Positions 26,606-36,184 are shown, numbered from the stretch's first letter. The stretch is 64,000 nt of DNA from Paraburkholderia aromaticivorans (GCF_012689525.1 NZ_CP051515.1:1674001-1738000), one strand, 5' to 3'. Notes: generated by a model not told the origin, from the sequence alone. Numbers and translations: made by a program.

Positions 26606-27037
26606 TTGCTGGTCTTCGTGCCTGGCGTCCGTGGAATCGCAAAGCAGCATCGGGTAGCGAGAGATTCGCTGGTCAGTGAGCTATTGAGTCAGGGGCAATC
26701 CGTCGAGGAGGTCGCCAGGAAACGGGGCATAACTCCTGAGTATGTCGGGTGCCTGCGCCAGGGCGTGCCCGAAGGTACCCACGGCATCCATCTGAACTCC
26801 CGAGACGGGGCTGTGGCGGAAAATATGTTTCGGAAAGGCAATACGAGAGAAGACGCTGCAACACCCGCGCCAGCAACGCCTCCCGCAGCAACACCTCCAC
26901 CAGCCGCCGTAGCGCCAAGTGGAGCCGACAAGCTCGAAATTCGAAAGCTTGCGAGGGACCGACTAAGCCCCTCGTTCATCGCCCAGTTGCTTGAAATACC
27001 ATTGGAAGCAGTCAACAAGGGCCTGCTTCGAGCGTGA
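26606..27037 (+). CDS. Hypothetical protein with two HTH-like segments
   Basis: An open frame of 143 codons without a good start: the first codon is TTG, GTG 26618 is possible, and the ATG with a ribosome-binding site (26595) lies in another frame and stops after 27 codons. An upstream frameshift may therefore have broken the gene. The protein has an HTH-like unit (SLVSELLSQGQSVEEVARKR) and a second near the C-terminus (LARDRLSPSFIAQLLEIPLE). They are joined by an Ala/Pro-rich linker. Both units resemble the fifth HTH-like unit of the 3083 gene (LTPQQIAQQTGVPEASV). It could be a relative of that family; function unknown. Confidence 0.4.
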   Translation: MLVFVPGVRGIAKQHRVARDSLVSELLSQGQSVEEVARKRGITPEYVGCLRQGVPEGTHGIHLNSRDGAVAENMFRKGNTREDAATPAPATPPAATPPPAAVAPSGADKLEIRKLARDRLSPSFIAQLLEIPLEAVNKGLLRA

Positions 27038-27176
27038 TCGTCCGCAGCGGCTGACCTTCATGCTTGATGGCCTTGCTCGCCACTTTATCGGATCTGTCGG
27101 GCCCATTTGCACCAGAACCCAGCGGCGCAGGCGGAACCGGCTTCGAATTGAGGCCACTGGCGACAGATTGCCGATG

Positions 27177-27347
27177 CTACGGCCGATCGCGGCTGCGGGC
27201 CCGTGTCGCGCCGGTGATGACGGCGACGCCGAGCAGAATGACTGCCACGATGGCAATCGTATGTTGCGCGACGTGCATGGCCATCAATCCCCATGACACG
27301 CCGCCGATCAGAATGATCCAGCCAACCAGGTAAATGAGCAGGGTCAT
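27177..27347 (-). CDS. Small two-helix membrane protein
   Basis: A 56-residue ORF below usual size cut-offs but with an excellent GAGGAGAAAAG ribosome-binding site. Two hydrophobic helices (LLIYLVGWIILIGGVSWGLM and IAIVAVILLGVAVITGA) are joined by MHVAQHT, and the tail is basic. This resembles the many small inner-membrane proteins of unknown role in Burkholderia. It lies between the accessory region and the sugar-transport operon, with 130 bp to the latter's last gene. Confidence 0.75.
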   Translation of the reverse strand: MTLLIYLVGWIILIGGVSWGLMAMHVAQHTIAIVAVILLGVAVITGATRARSRDRP

Positions 27348-27405
27348 CTTTTCTCCTCGTTCGAGCCGACGTAGTAGGTCTATCGAGTAGCACGATTCGC
27401 GCCCG

Positions 27406-27428
27406 ACGCCGGCTTGTCGCGCCGGCGT
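27406..27428 (-). terminator. Hairpin downstream of the sugar-binding protein gene
   Basis: Perfect 8-bp stem ACGCCGGC/GCCGGCGT with a 7-base loop, 50 bp past the stop of the minus-strand operon. No U tract follows, so termination would have to be Rho-assisted; it may only protect the transcript end. Confidence 0.35.
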
Positions 27429-27477
27429 TCAGAAGCAGAAGGAGAACAGTGCGATGACGAAGCGTGGCTCGTCCGCC

Positions 27478-28623
27478 TCAACCGCAAGCCGGGGCGGCCT
27501 TCTTGCACGCATCCGCCAGTTGCGGCGGCGGGTCTTTCTTGAACACCGTCTTATAAGATTCGAGCACGTTTGACTGAACCACCGGCAACGATTGCACACC
27601 GATCCACGCCGGCGGGGTCTGGCCGATCAGCGCCTTCATCATCGCCATGGCTTCGGCGACGCCTTGATCGTACGGACGCTGCGAACCGGTCGCCTTCAGC
27701 GGTCCGCCCTTGGCGATTTCGATCGCGGACTGAAGTCCCAGATCGACCGTCGTCATGGGAATCGTCACGCCTTGCGCGCGCATCGACGTGAGCGTGTCCA
27801 GCGCCGGCTGATCCCACACGGCGAACAGACCCTTCACGTCCGGATTGCCGGTGAGGAAGTCGCCCGCGATCTGGCCGACTTTAGACGGGTCCGTGAAGGC
27901 GACCTGCTTGATCTTGATGTCCGGACGATTTTTCTTCAGCCAGTCGTTGACGGCCTTGGTGCGTTCCGTCGTGCTGAAGTAGTCCACGCCGAAATTTACC
28001 AGCCCGACCGTCGCGCCCTGCGGCACGCACGAGGCGAGCACTTTCGCCGCGATCTGGCCGTTGCCTTCACTGTCCGCCGAGATCATCGACGAGTATTCCT
28101 CCGGATGCTTCAGGCCGGTCGGCACGTTGTCCATGAACACGAGCTTGATGCCGGCCGCGGACACTTTCTTGTAGGTGGCGGCCGTCGCCGTGCCATCGAC
28201 CGGAATCGAGATGATGCCGTTCGGGTGGCGCTGGATCGTGTTCTCGATATCGGCGATCTGCTTGTCGACCTGATATTCCGCCGACGCCGTGCCGATCACT
28301 TCCACGCCGTACTTCTTCAGCGTATCGGTGATGCCTGCCACCTGTAGTTGCGACCAGTCGAGATTCATGGTCTGCATCGAAATGCCGACCTTGAACTTGC
28401 CGGCCTTGATCTTGGCGATGTCGGCGTCGGTCAACTTCACGGCATCCACCGAGGCGGCTTTTTCGCCGTTCGGTCCTTGCCCGACAATGCCCTTCGGTCC
28501 GATCGAGCCAGCGGGTATGCCAGCCACGCATTGCGCGTAAGCACCCGAGGAAGCCAGACAAGCGACAGCGGCCGCCGCCATGACACTGGCTAACGCTATT
28601 CTTGAACCACGACGTTGTTTCAT
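27478..28623 (-). CDS. Sugar ABC transporter periplasmic binding protein (set 1)
   Basis: A 381-residue RbsB-type binding protein. The signal peptide (basic start MKQRRGSR, then a hydrophobic stretch ending GAYAQ) is followed by a two-lobed periplasmic-binding fold with FKVGISMQTMNLDWSQLQVA and later PYDQGVAEAMAMMKAL. The start at 28623 is set by GGAGGAG; the longer open frame extends into non-coding sequence. Last gene of a minus-strand operon ATPase-permease-binding protein. The sugar is not readable from sequence; the neighbours suggest deoxyribose or a related pentose. Confidence 0.93.
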   Translation of the reverse strand: MKQRRGSRIALASVMAAAAVACLASSGAYAQCVAGIPAGSIGPKGIVGQGPNGEKAASVDAVKLTDADIAKIKAGKFKVGISMQTMNLDWSQLQVAGITDTLKKYGVEVIGTASAEYQVDKQIADIENTIQRHPNGIISIPVDGTATAATYKKVSAAGIKLVFMDNVPTGLKHPEEYSSMISADSEGNGQIAAKVLASCVPQGATVGLVNFGVDYFSTTERTKAVNDWLKKNRPDIKIKQVAFTDPSKVGQIAGDFLTGNPDVKGLFAVWDQPALDTLTSMRAQGVTIPMTTVDLGLQSAIEIAKGGPLKATGSQRPYDQGVAEAMAMMKALIGQTPPAWIGVQSLPVVQSNVLESYKTVFKKDPPPQLADACKKAAPACG

Positions 28624-28702
28624 GTTTCTCCTCCGTTGGTCTTCATGTCTGTGCTTCACGTCTTCACGTCCGAACTGCTTTGTTTCTTGCCTCGCTTCGT
28701 GC

Positions 28703-29704
28703 CTATTTCCTGGTAAAGGCAACCGCCGCAACGATGATCACGCCTTTAATCACCAACTGCAGCGACGAACTCACGCCGAGCAGCACCAGCCCGTTATTGA
28801 GCGTGCCGATGATCAGACTGCCGAGCAGCGTGCCCAAGACGAAACCGCGTCCGCCGAACAGACTGCAGCCGCCGAGCGTGACCGATGCGATCACATCCAG
28901 TTCCATGCCTTGCACAACGTCGGGCCGCGCCGCATGCGAGCGCGCCGAGAGCACGAGCGCGGCGAGTCCGGCCAGCATGCCGGTGAGAATGAAGGCGAGG
29001 GTGGTCACGCGCCGCGTGTTGATGCCCGAATACAGCGCGGCCGTCGGATTGCCGCCCGCCGCGTAGATCTGCCGGCCGAACACGCTGTAGTGCAGCAGCA
29101 GAATGCCGGCGATCACGGCGAGCAGCGTCCAGATGATCGGCACCGGCACGCCGAAAATGTCGCCCTCGCCGAAGATCGCGATGAACGAGTCGTTGTCGAT
29201 GATCACGGGCTTGGTGGTCGTCACCATCAGCGCGAGTCCACGCGCGGCGCTCAAGGTGCCGAGCGTGACGAGAAACGAAGGAATGTTCACGCGCGTGGTC
29301 ACGATCCCATTGATCGCGCCGACGATCGCGCCAGTGCCGATGCCGGCGATCGCGCCGATGACCCAGTTGTTGCCGACATACGCCATCGCGAGCGCCGCGG
29401 ACATACCCGACAGCGCCAGCGTCGACCCCACCGACAGATCGATCTGCCGCGCGATGATCACGAAGGTCATGCCGATCGCGATGATCGAGACGAGCGCGGT
29501 TTGCCGGCCGATATTCAGGAAGTTGTCGATGGATAAGAACCACGGCGACGCGAAGCTGAACACCACCAGCAGAATCGCGAACGCGGCATAGAGCGCATAA
29601 GGCCGGTCGCCTTGCAACAGAGCTTGCGCGATGCGCCGCATACGGCTTTTCTGCGGCGGCGATGCCTGCCGTTCGGCCGTCAGCGGCGAGACAGATTCAT
29701 TCAT
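28703..29704 (-). CDS. Sugar ABC transporter permease (set 1), RbsC family
   Basis: A 333-residue RbsC-type permease with about eight to ten membrane helices and the family motifs IGMTFVIIARQIDLSVGSTL, GIVTTRVNIPSFLVTLGTLS and TLGGCSLFGGRGFVLGTLLG. The start ATG 29704 overlaps the end of the ATPase gene by four bases; the longer frame runs through that gene antisense to its own coding frame. Translationally coupled to the ATPase. Confidence 0.95.
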   Translation of the reverse strand: MNESVSPLTAERQASPPQKSRMRRIAQALLQGDRPYALYAAFAILLVVFSFASPWFLSIDNFLNIGRQTALVSIIAIGMTFVIIARQIDLSVGSTLALSGMSAALAMAYVGNNWVIGAIAGIGTGAIVGAINGIVTTRVNIPSFLVTLGTLSAARGLALMVTTTKPVIIDNDSFIAIFGEGDIFGVPVPIIWTLLAVIAGILLLHYSVFGRQIYAAGGNPTAALYSGINTRRVTTLAFILTGMLAGLAALVLSARSHAARPDVVQGMELDVIASVTLGGCSLFGGRGFVLGTLLGSLIIGTLNNGLVLLGVSSSLQLVIKGVIIVAAVAFTRK

Positions 29705-31311
29705 GTTGCGGACGCCTCGAGGGAAGAACGGGAAAGTTGGATCAGGTGATGCAGTGCTTCGGCGTTGGCGAGTTCCGCGCGCTCGACGGTATTGACGATG
29801 CAGCCGTCCGCGACAATCGAAATCCGGTCGCACAGGCGCAAGAGTTCATCGAGGTCCGAGGACACGACGAGCACGCCGGTGCCCGCCTGCGCCGCGTCGT
29901 TCACCACGCCGTAGATTTCCTCGCGCGCGCCGACATCGACGCCGACGGTCGGTTCATCGAGCATGAGCAGCTTGGGGCGCGGATGATTCCACTTCGCGAA
30001 GACCACTTTCTGCTGATTGCCGCCGGATAAAAATTTGACCGCGGTGGATGAATTGGGCGCCTTCACGGCCAGTTCTTTCATGGAACGCTTCGCCTGCTGA
30101 ACGGCGGCCTGACTGCGCAGCCATCCCCAGCGGGAAAAATGCGGCAAGTGTGGCAGCGTCAGATTGCGTTCGATCGAATGATCGAGCACGAGCCCTTCGA
30201 GGTGACGATCCTCTGGCACCAGCGCCACGCCGAGTTGAATGGCCTCGGCGGGTGTGATGCGTGAACGCGTTCGACCGTCGAATTCGATGCTGCCGGCGTC
30301 GACGGATCGAAGGCCAAAGATGGTTTGCAGAATCTCGGTGCGTCCGCTGCCGATCAATCCCGCGAGCCCGTGGACTTCGCCGCGGCGAAGCACGAGGTCG
30401 ACGTGATGCAGGCGGTCGTTGCTGACGTTCGATAACTTGAGCACGGGCGCAGCGCGGGTATCTTCTTCAGATGCCGGCAACTCGCTTGCCGTTGTGGCAA
30501 CCGTGCCATCGCCCACCGCCGTTTTCTGCCGTGCCTGCAACGCGGCATGAGCGGGGCCGACGATCGCCGCCACCAGTTGCTTCATATCCGTTTGCGCTGT
30601 CTGGAATGTGCCGGCATTCGCGCCATCGCGGAATACGGTCACGCGCTGCGAAATCCTGAACACCTCGTTCAACCGATGCGTCACATAGATCACGCCGACG
30701 CCGCGAGCCGTGACCGCGCGAATCGCGTCGAACAGAATCTGCTCTTCGCCGCCGGTCAACGCGGACGTCGGTTCATCGAGGATCAGCACGCGCACTTCGC
30801 CCATCAATGCCTTGCAAATCTCGGTCATTTGCCGGTAGGCGAAGGGCAGCGAGCCGACCGGCGTCTTCGGATCGAGCGGAATGCCATGCGAGCGCAGAAA
30901 TTCGCCGACCGTGGCCATGAGCTGACGGTTCTTCACAAAGCCCAGCCGCGTACGCGGCTCGCGGCCCAACATGAGATTGGCGCCGACCGAGAGCGATTCG
31001 ACGAGACTCAAATCCTGATAGACCACGGCGACACCTGCGTCACGCGATTGCGCTGGAGAGTCGAACGCGACTTTCTGGCCGGCGATTTCGATGACGCCGT
31101 CGTCGTACGCATGCACACCGCTGAGGATCTTGATCAGCGTGGATTTGCCCGCGCCGTTTTCGCCGAGCAGGGCGTGGACTTCGCCGGGCAAGACTTCGAG
31201 GTTGACGCCGCGCAGCGCGTGCACGCCACCGAATCGTTTGGTGACGCCCGCAACACGGATCAATGGAACCTGAGGCGATGACGCGGCCGCGACCGCAACC
31301 GGCTCACTCAT
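29701..31311 (-). CDS. Sugar ABC transporter ATPase (set 1), RbsA family
   Basis: A 536-residue double ATPase. First cassette: Walker A GENGAGKST, signature region, Walker B LILDEPTSAL. Second cassette: degenerate P-loop region AGLIGSGRTE, signature LSGGNQQKVV, Walker B LMLDEPTVGVDVG. This is the usual RbsA/MglA layout with one fully and one partly active site. It energises the RbsC-type permease encoded next. Promoter region 31312-31562 is shared with the divergent deoC operon. Confidence 0.95.
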   Translation of the reverse strand: MSEPVAVAAASSPQVPLIRVAGVTKRFGGVHALRGVNLEVLPGEVHALLGENGAGKSTLIKILSGVHAYDDGVIEIAGQKVAFDSPAQSRDAGVAVVYQDLSLVESLSVGANLMLGREPRTRLGFVKNRQLMATVGEFLRSHGIPLDPKTPVGSLPFAYRQMTEICKALMGEVRVLILDEPTSALTGGEEQILFDAIRAVTARGVGVIYVTHRLNEVFRISQRVTVFRDGANAGTFQTAQTDMKQLVAAIVGPAHAALQARQKTAVGDGTVATTASELPASEEDTRAAPVLKLSNVSNDRLHHVDLVLRRGEVHGLAGLIGSGRTEILQTIFGLRSVDAGSIEFDGRTRSRITPAEAIQLGVALVPEDRHLEGLVLDHSIERNLTLPHLPHFSRWGWLRSQAAVQQAKRSMKELAVKAPNSSTAVKFLSGGNQQKVVFAKWNHPRPKLLMLDEPTVGVDVGAREEIYGVVNDAAQAGTGVLVVSSDLDELLRLCDRISIVADGCIVNTVERAELANAEALHHLIQLSRSSLEASAT

Positions 31312-31457
31312 CTGGCATGTCTCCTTCGTCCACGCGACGAATTTCTTTTCTTTGTATCAGGCTATCCGGCCGGAACCGTGTTGTGATCTTCGCATCATGA
31401 ATATGGTGCGTCAATAACATTCACGGGCGTTCGCCGGGCTCATCCGCTTGATGATGT

Positions 31458-31498
31458 AACGATTGCTCGCAAAGCTTGTTATGATTCTATCAATCGTT
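31458..31498. promoter_or_regulatory. Putative DeoR-type operator between divergent operons
   Basis: AACGATTG at 31458-31465 and its reverse complement CAATCGTT at 31491-31498 flank GTTATGATTCTAT (31478-31490). The last motif recurs, one or two bases changed and in reverse orientation, as 41960-41972 in front of the DeoR gene. This makes a common operator for the local regulator likely. Confidence 0.55.
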
Positions 31499-31562
31499 GT
31501 AGCATAAGTGCGAACAAATTGTCGGCGGCTGTTGTGCGTCGCATCATATTTTCGGATGTCTT

Positions 31563-32573
31563 ATGCCAGAAGCCCCATTGCAGTCTTCATCGGTCGTCGC
31601 GCTGCGCGGCATACCGATCATCCATCCCGAGCGCAATCCCGGCATGCCGTTCGACGCCTCCTGGCTCGACGGCTTGCGCGTCAATCAGTCGGCGGTTGAG
31701 CGGCGCACCGCCACGCTCGGTACGCGCCGCAGCGTCAAGAAAGATGCGCAGGCGGCCTGGCTGCTGAAAGCCGTCACCTGCATCGACCTCACCACGCTCA
31801 ACGGTGACGACACCGAAGGCCGCGTGCGGCGGCTCTGCGCGAAGGCGCGGCAACCGGTGCGCGCCGATCTGCTCGAAGCACTCGGCATCGCGCCGCAAGG
31901 CATCACGACAGGTGCGGTGTGCGTGTATCACCGCTTCGTCGCGGCGGCGGTCGATGCGCTGCACGGCAGCGGCATTCCGGTCGCCGCGGTCTCTACGGGT
32001 TTTCCTGCGGGACTGATTCCGCATCCGTTGAAGCTGAAAGAGATCGAGGCGTCGGTCGCGGACGGCGCGCAGGAAATCGATATCGTCGTCACGCGTGAAT
32101 ATGTGCTGACCGGCAACTGGCAGGCGCTCTACGACGAAGTGCGTGACTTCCGCGCGGCTTGCGGTCCGGCGCATCTGAAAACCATTCTCGCCACCGGCGA
32201 CATCCGCACGCTCTCCAACGTGGCGCGCGCCTCGATGGTCTGCATGATGGCCGGCGCCGACTTCATCAAAACCTCCACCGGCAAGGAAGGCGTCAACGCG
32301 ACGCTCGACGTGTCGCTCGTGATGGTGCGCATGATCCGCGAATACCAGGAACGCACCGGCGTGCTGATCGGCTTCAAGCCGGCGGGCGGCGTATCGACTG
32401 CGAAGTCGGTGCTGTCGTATCAGATCCTGATGAAAGAAGAACTCGGCCGTGCGTGGCTCGAACCGGAGCTGTTCCGGATCGGCGCGTCGAGCCTGCTGGC
32501 CGATATCGAACGCCAGCTCGAACATTACGTGAGCGGCCGTTACTCCGCTTTCAACCGTCACCCCGTAGCCTGA
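31563..32573 (+). CDS. deoC: Deoxyribose-phosphate aldolase
   Basis: A 336-residue class I aldolase cleaving 2-deoxyribose-5-phosphate to acetaldehyde and glyceraldehyde-3-phosphate. The Schiff-base lysine lies in DFIKTSTGK (Lys236), and the second active-site lysine in GFKPAGG (Lys272). CIDLTTLNGDDTEGRV carries the early conserved Asp. It has about 75 extra N-terminal residues compared with E. coli DeoC, as usual in proteobacterial long forms. The start ATG follows a weak site. Followed after 16 bp by the aldehyde dehydrogenase, the natural next enzyme for acetaldehyde. Confidence 0.94.
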   Translation: MPEAPLQSSSVVALRGIPIIHPERNPGMPFDASWLDGLRVNQSAVERRTATLGTRRSVKKDAQAAWLLKAVTCIDLTTLNGDDTEGRVRRLCAKARQPVRADLLEALGIAPQGITTGAVCVYHRFVAAAVDALHGSGIPVAAVSTGFPAGLIPHPLKLKEIEASVADGAQEIDIVVTREYVLTGNWQALYDEVRDFRAACGPAHLKTILATGDIRTLSNVARASMVCMMAGADFIKTSTGKEGVNATLDVSLVMVRMIREYQERTGVLIGFKPAGGVSTAKSVLSYQILMKEELGRAWLEPELFRIGASSLLADIERQLEHYVSGRYSAFNRHPVA

Positions 32574-32589
32574 ACAGAAGACCGATCCC

Positions 32590-34983
32590 ATGAGCGTAGC
32601 CGAGTATTTTTCATCGATGGAGTACGGTCCCGCACCCGAGGACGATCAACCCGCGCGCGCCTGGCTGGCGCAGCATGAGGGCGGCTTCGGGCATTTCATC
32701 GGCGGTGCGTGGCATGCGCCCGCGGCGGGTGAACGGTTCGCGTCGAACGCGCCCGCGACCGGCGAGCAACTCGCGCAGGTCGCTCAAGGCGACGCGGCCG
32801 ATATCGACGCCGCAGTCGCCGCCGCACGCGCCGCGCAGCCGGGCTGGCTCGCTTTGGGCGGCGCAGGACGGGCACGGCATCTGTACGCGCTTGCGCGCAT
32901 GGTGCAGCGTCATAGCCGGCTGTTCGCCGTGCTTGAAGCGCTCGACAACGGCAAACCCATCCGCGAAACGCGCGATATCGACGTGCCGCTCGTCGCGCGT
33001 CACTTTCTGCATCACGCGGGCTGGGCGCAGTTGCAGGAGAGCGAGTTCGCGGATTACGCGCCGCTCGGCGTGGTCGGTCAGATCGTGCCGTGGAATTTCC
33101 CGCTGTTGATGCTCGCGTGGAAGATCGCCCCGGCCATTGCCATGGGCAACTGCGTCGTCCTGAAGCCGGCTGAATACACGCCGCTCACGGCGCTGCTGTT
33201 CGCCGAACTCGCGCATCGCGCCGGCTTGCCGGCCGGCGTGCTGAACGTCGTCACCGGCGACGGGCGCACCGGCGCCGCTTTGGTCGAACATCCGCAGGTC
33301 GACAAGATCGCCTTTACCGGTTCGACCGAAGTGGGCCGGCTGATCCGTTCCGCGACGGCCGGTTCGGGCAAGTCGCTGACGCTCGAACTCGGCGGCAAGT
33401 CGCCCTTCATCGTGTTCGACGACGCGGATCTCGACGGCGCAGTCGAAGGCGTCGTCGACGCGATCTGGTTCAACCAGGGGCAAGTCTGCTGCGCGGGCTC
33501 GCGGCTGCTCGTGCAGGAAGGCATCGAAGCGCGTTTCATCGCCAAACTGAAACGGCGCATGGAGACGCTGCGCGTGGGCACGTCGCTCGACAAGAGCATC
33601 GATCTCGGCGCGATCGTCGATCCGGTGCAGCTCGAACGTATTCAGTCGCTGGTGGAAACCGGCCGGCGTGAAGGTTGTTCGGTCTGGCAGTCGCCTGACA
33701 CGACGCTGCCTTCTAACGGCTGCTTCTATCCGCCGACGCTCGTCACCGGCGTAGCCCCGGCTTCCACGCTGGCACAGGAAGAAATCTTCGGGCCGGTGCT
33801 GGTGACGATGAGCTTCCGCACGCCCGACGAAGCGATCGCGCTCGCCAACAACTCGCGTTACGGACTTGCCGCGAGTGTGTGGAGCGAAACCATCGGCCGC
33901 GCGCTCGATGTCGCGCCGCGCCTCGCTAGCGGCGTCGTCTGGATCAACGCGACGAATCTGTTCGACGCGGCGGTCGGCTTCGGCGGTTACCGCGAATCAG
34001 GCTATGGCCGCGAAGGCGGGCGTGAGGGCATCTACGAATATCTGAAGCCGCGAGCCTGGCTCAAGCTTGCGGAGCGCCGCACGGCGGCCCGGTCCGCTGC
34101 GAGCAACGCTGCCGCGCTCGACCCGTTGTCCAACGTCACCTCGATCGACCGTACTGCGAAGCTGTTCATTGGCGGCAAGCAGGCGCGTCCCGACAGCGGC
34201 TATTCGCTGCCGGTGCATGCGCCGGACGGTACGCCCGTCGGAGAAGTCGCCGCGGGCAATCGCAAGGACATCCGCAACGCCGTCGAAGCAGCGCGCGCCG
34301 CGCAGAAGTGGTCGCAGGCGAGCACGCATAACCGCGCGCAAGTGTTGTTCTATCTGGCGGAAAACCTGGCCGTGCGCACGGAGGAATTCGTGCTCCAGCT
34401 TATCGCGCGCAACGGTGCGACGGAAGCAGCGGCGCGTGCCGAAGTGGATGCCTCGGTGCAGCGTCTTTTCACGTACGCGGCGTGGGCCGACAAGTTCGAC
34501 GGCGCCGTGCACACGCCGCCGTTGCGCGGCGTCGCACTGGCCATGCATGAGCCGCTCGGCGTGATCGGCATCGCCTGTCCGGACGAAGCGCCGCTGCTCG
34601 GCTTCGTTTCGCTGGCGGCGCCCGCGCTGGCGATGGGCAATCGCGTGGTGGTGCTGCCGAGCGAGGCGTCGCCGCTCACGGTCACCGACTTCTATCAGGT
34701 GGCCGAGACGTCCGATGTGCCCGGCGGCGTGCTAAACATCGTCACCGGCGAGCGTGGTGCGTTGCTGCCCGCGCTCGTCAAACACGACGACGTCGACGCG
34801 GTCTGGTGCTTCGGCAGCACGGCGGATTCGACGCTGGTCGAGCGCGAATCGGTCGGCAATCTAAAGCGAACGTTCGTCGATCACGGCCGCCAGTTCGACT
34901 GGTTCGACCGTGCCAGCGAAGGCCGGCCGTTTCTGCGCCAGGCCGTGCAGGTGAAGAACATCTGGATACCGTACGGAGATTGA
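32590..34983 (+). CDS. Double-domain aldehyde dehydrogenase
   Basis: 797 residues with two ALDH domains in tandem. Domain 1 (about 30-490) is complete: cofactor motif GQIVPWNFPLLMLAWK, FTGSTEVGRLI, general base in LELGGKSPF and catalytic Cys300 in NQGQVCCAGSR. Domain 2 (about 520-797) keeps the Rossmann-like part (LGVIGIACPDEAPLLGFVSL) but lacks a catalytic Cys motif and ends early with LKRTFVDHGRQFDWFDR, so it is probably structural. Oxidation of acetaldehyde from DeoC to acetate is the likely job, by operon context. This fused type occurs elsewhere in Proteobacteria and Actinobacteria. Confidence 0.92.
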   Translation: MSVAEYFSSMEYGPAPEDDQPARAWLAQHEGGFGHFIGGAWHAPAAGERFASNAPATGEQLAQVAQGDAADIDAAVAAARAAQPGWLALGGAGRARHLYALARMVQRHSRLFAVLEALDNGKPIRETRDIDVPLVARHFLHHAGWAQLQESEFADYAPLGVVGQIVPWNFPLLMLAWKIAPAIAMGNCVVLKPAEYTPLTALLFAELAHRAGLPAGVLNVVTGDGRTGAALVEHPQVDKIAFTGSTEVGRLIRSATAGSGKSLTLELGGKSPFIVFDDADLDGAVEGVVDAIWFNQGQVCCAGSRLLVQEGIEARFIAKLKRRMETLRVGTSLDKSIDLGAIVDPVQLERIQSLVETGRREGCSVWQSPDTTLPSNGCFYPPTLVTGVAPASTLAQEEIFGPVLVTMSFRTPDEAIALANNSRYGLAASVWSETIGRALDVAPRLASGVVWINATNLFDAAVGFGGYRESGYGREGGREGIYEYLKPRAWLKLAERRTAARSAASNAAALDPLSNVTSIDRTAKLFIGGKQARPDSGYSLPVHAPDGTPVGEVAAGNRKDIRNAVEAARAAQKWSQASTHNRAQVLFYLAENLAVRTEEFVLQLIARNGATEAAARAEVDASVQRLFTYAAWADKFDGAVHTPPLRGVALAMHEPLGVIGIACPDEAPLLGFVSLAAPALAMGNRVVVLPSEASPLTVTDFYQVAETSDVPGGVLNIVTGERGALLPALVKHDDVDAVWCFGSTADSTLVERESVGNLKRTFVDHGRQFDWFDRASEGRPFLRQAVQVKNIWIPYGD

Positions 34984-35163
34984 CCGGATTATCCGGCAAC
35001 TGTACCGAACGTCTTGAAGACACGCACGCCAACCAGAAAATGGAGGAGACAACGTGCTGAACAATCTGGATTTGCTGTTGCACACAGCGGTGTTGTGCGC
35101 ATGTGAAGCATCGACTCAAAGCCCCTTGAATCAGGCTGTTTATTTGCAACAAGGGGAGCGCGC

Positions 35164-36150
35164 ATGAACACGGCTACGCAACCAAACGCAAAGGGACGCG
35201 TCGTCATTCTCGGCATCTATGTGACCGATCTGACGTTTCGCGCGGACCGCATGCCGCAGATCGGCGAGACCATCGCGGGCTCGGCGTTCGCAATGGGGCC
35301 GGGCGGCAAGGGCTCGAATCAGGCGGTCGCGGCCGCGCGTGTCGGTGCGGACGTGGTGTTCTGCACCCGCATCGGCAACGACGCGTTCGGCTCCATCGCA
35401 CGCGCCACGTGGGCCGCTGAAGGCATCACGGCGCGCGCGTCGGTGATTGACGGCGTCTCGACGGGCGCGGCGCATATTTTCGTCGACGATAACACCGGCA
35501 TGAACGCGATCATCGTCGCATCCGGCGCGGCCGGCACGATGGAAGCCGCCGACGTCGACGCGATCGAAGCCGACATCGCCGCCGCCCGCGTGTTCGTCAC
35601 GCAACTCGAACAGCCATTAGAGGCCGCGCGCCGCGGGCTGGAAGTGGCGCGCAAACACGGCGTGATCACCGTGTTCAACCCGGCGCCCGCCATGCCGCTC
35701 GACGACGCCATCTTCCCGCTGTGCGACTACATCACGCCGAATGAAACCGAAGCGACCGCTTTGACCGGTGTGCCGATCGCGAATGCCGACGACGCCCGCC
35801 GCGCCGCCGACGTATTACTCGCCAAAGGCGTCGGCACGGCGATCATCACGCTAGGCGAGGGCGGCGCGCTGCTGCATTCGGCGAATCAATCGCTGCTCGT
35901 GCCCGCGTATCACTGCGGCCGCGTGGTGGAAACCGCCGGCGCCGGCGACGGCTTCACAGGCGGCTTCGCGGCAGCGCTCGCACGCGGCGACGACGCCATC
36001 ACCGCATTGCGTTTCGGTTGCGCGCTCGCCGGTATTTCGGTGACGCGTCCGGGCACGGCGCCTTCCATGCCGACGCTCGACGAAGTGAATCAAGTGCTGA
36101 GCCAACCAGGCCAGCCGAACCAGCCGGCCGGCATCTCCCAACCATCCTGA
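35164..36150 (+). CDS. Ribokinase-family sugar kinase (ribo- or deoxyribokinase)
   Basis: A 328-residue PfkB-family kinase. It has the N-terminal substrate motif GPGGKGSNQAVAAARVGADV, anion hole and catalytic base in ETAGAGDGFTGGFAAAL (Asp of GAGD), and an ATP-binding stretch TLGEGGALLH. It would phosphorylate the sugar at O5 before DeoC. A strong GGGGAG site lies before the ATG. The first residues VILGIYVTDLTFRADRMP differ from typical RbsK, leaving room for a deoxyribokinase, which the aldolase next door favours. Confidence 0.9.
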   Translation: MNTATQPNAKGRVVILGIYVTDLTFRADRMPQIGETIAGSAFAMGPGGKGSNQAVAAARVGADVVFCTRIGNDAFGSIARATWAAEGITARASVIDGVSTGAAHIFVDDNTGMNAIIVASGAAGTMEAADVDAIEADIAAARVFVTQLEQPLEAARRGLEVARKHGVITVFNPAPAMPLDDAIFPLCDYITPNETEATALTGVPIANADDARRAADVLLAKGVGTAIITLGEGGALLHSANQSLLVPAYHCGRVVETAGAGDGFTGGFAAALARGDDAITALRFGCALAGISVTRPGTAPSMPTLDEVNQVLSQPGQPNQPAGISQPS

Positions 36151-36184
36151 CCGTTTGCGAAGCCTGAAGGAGCGTGTCGTCACC

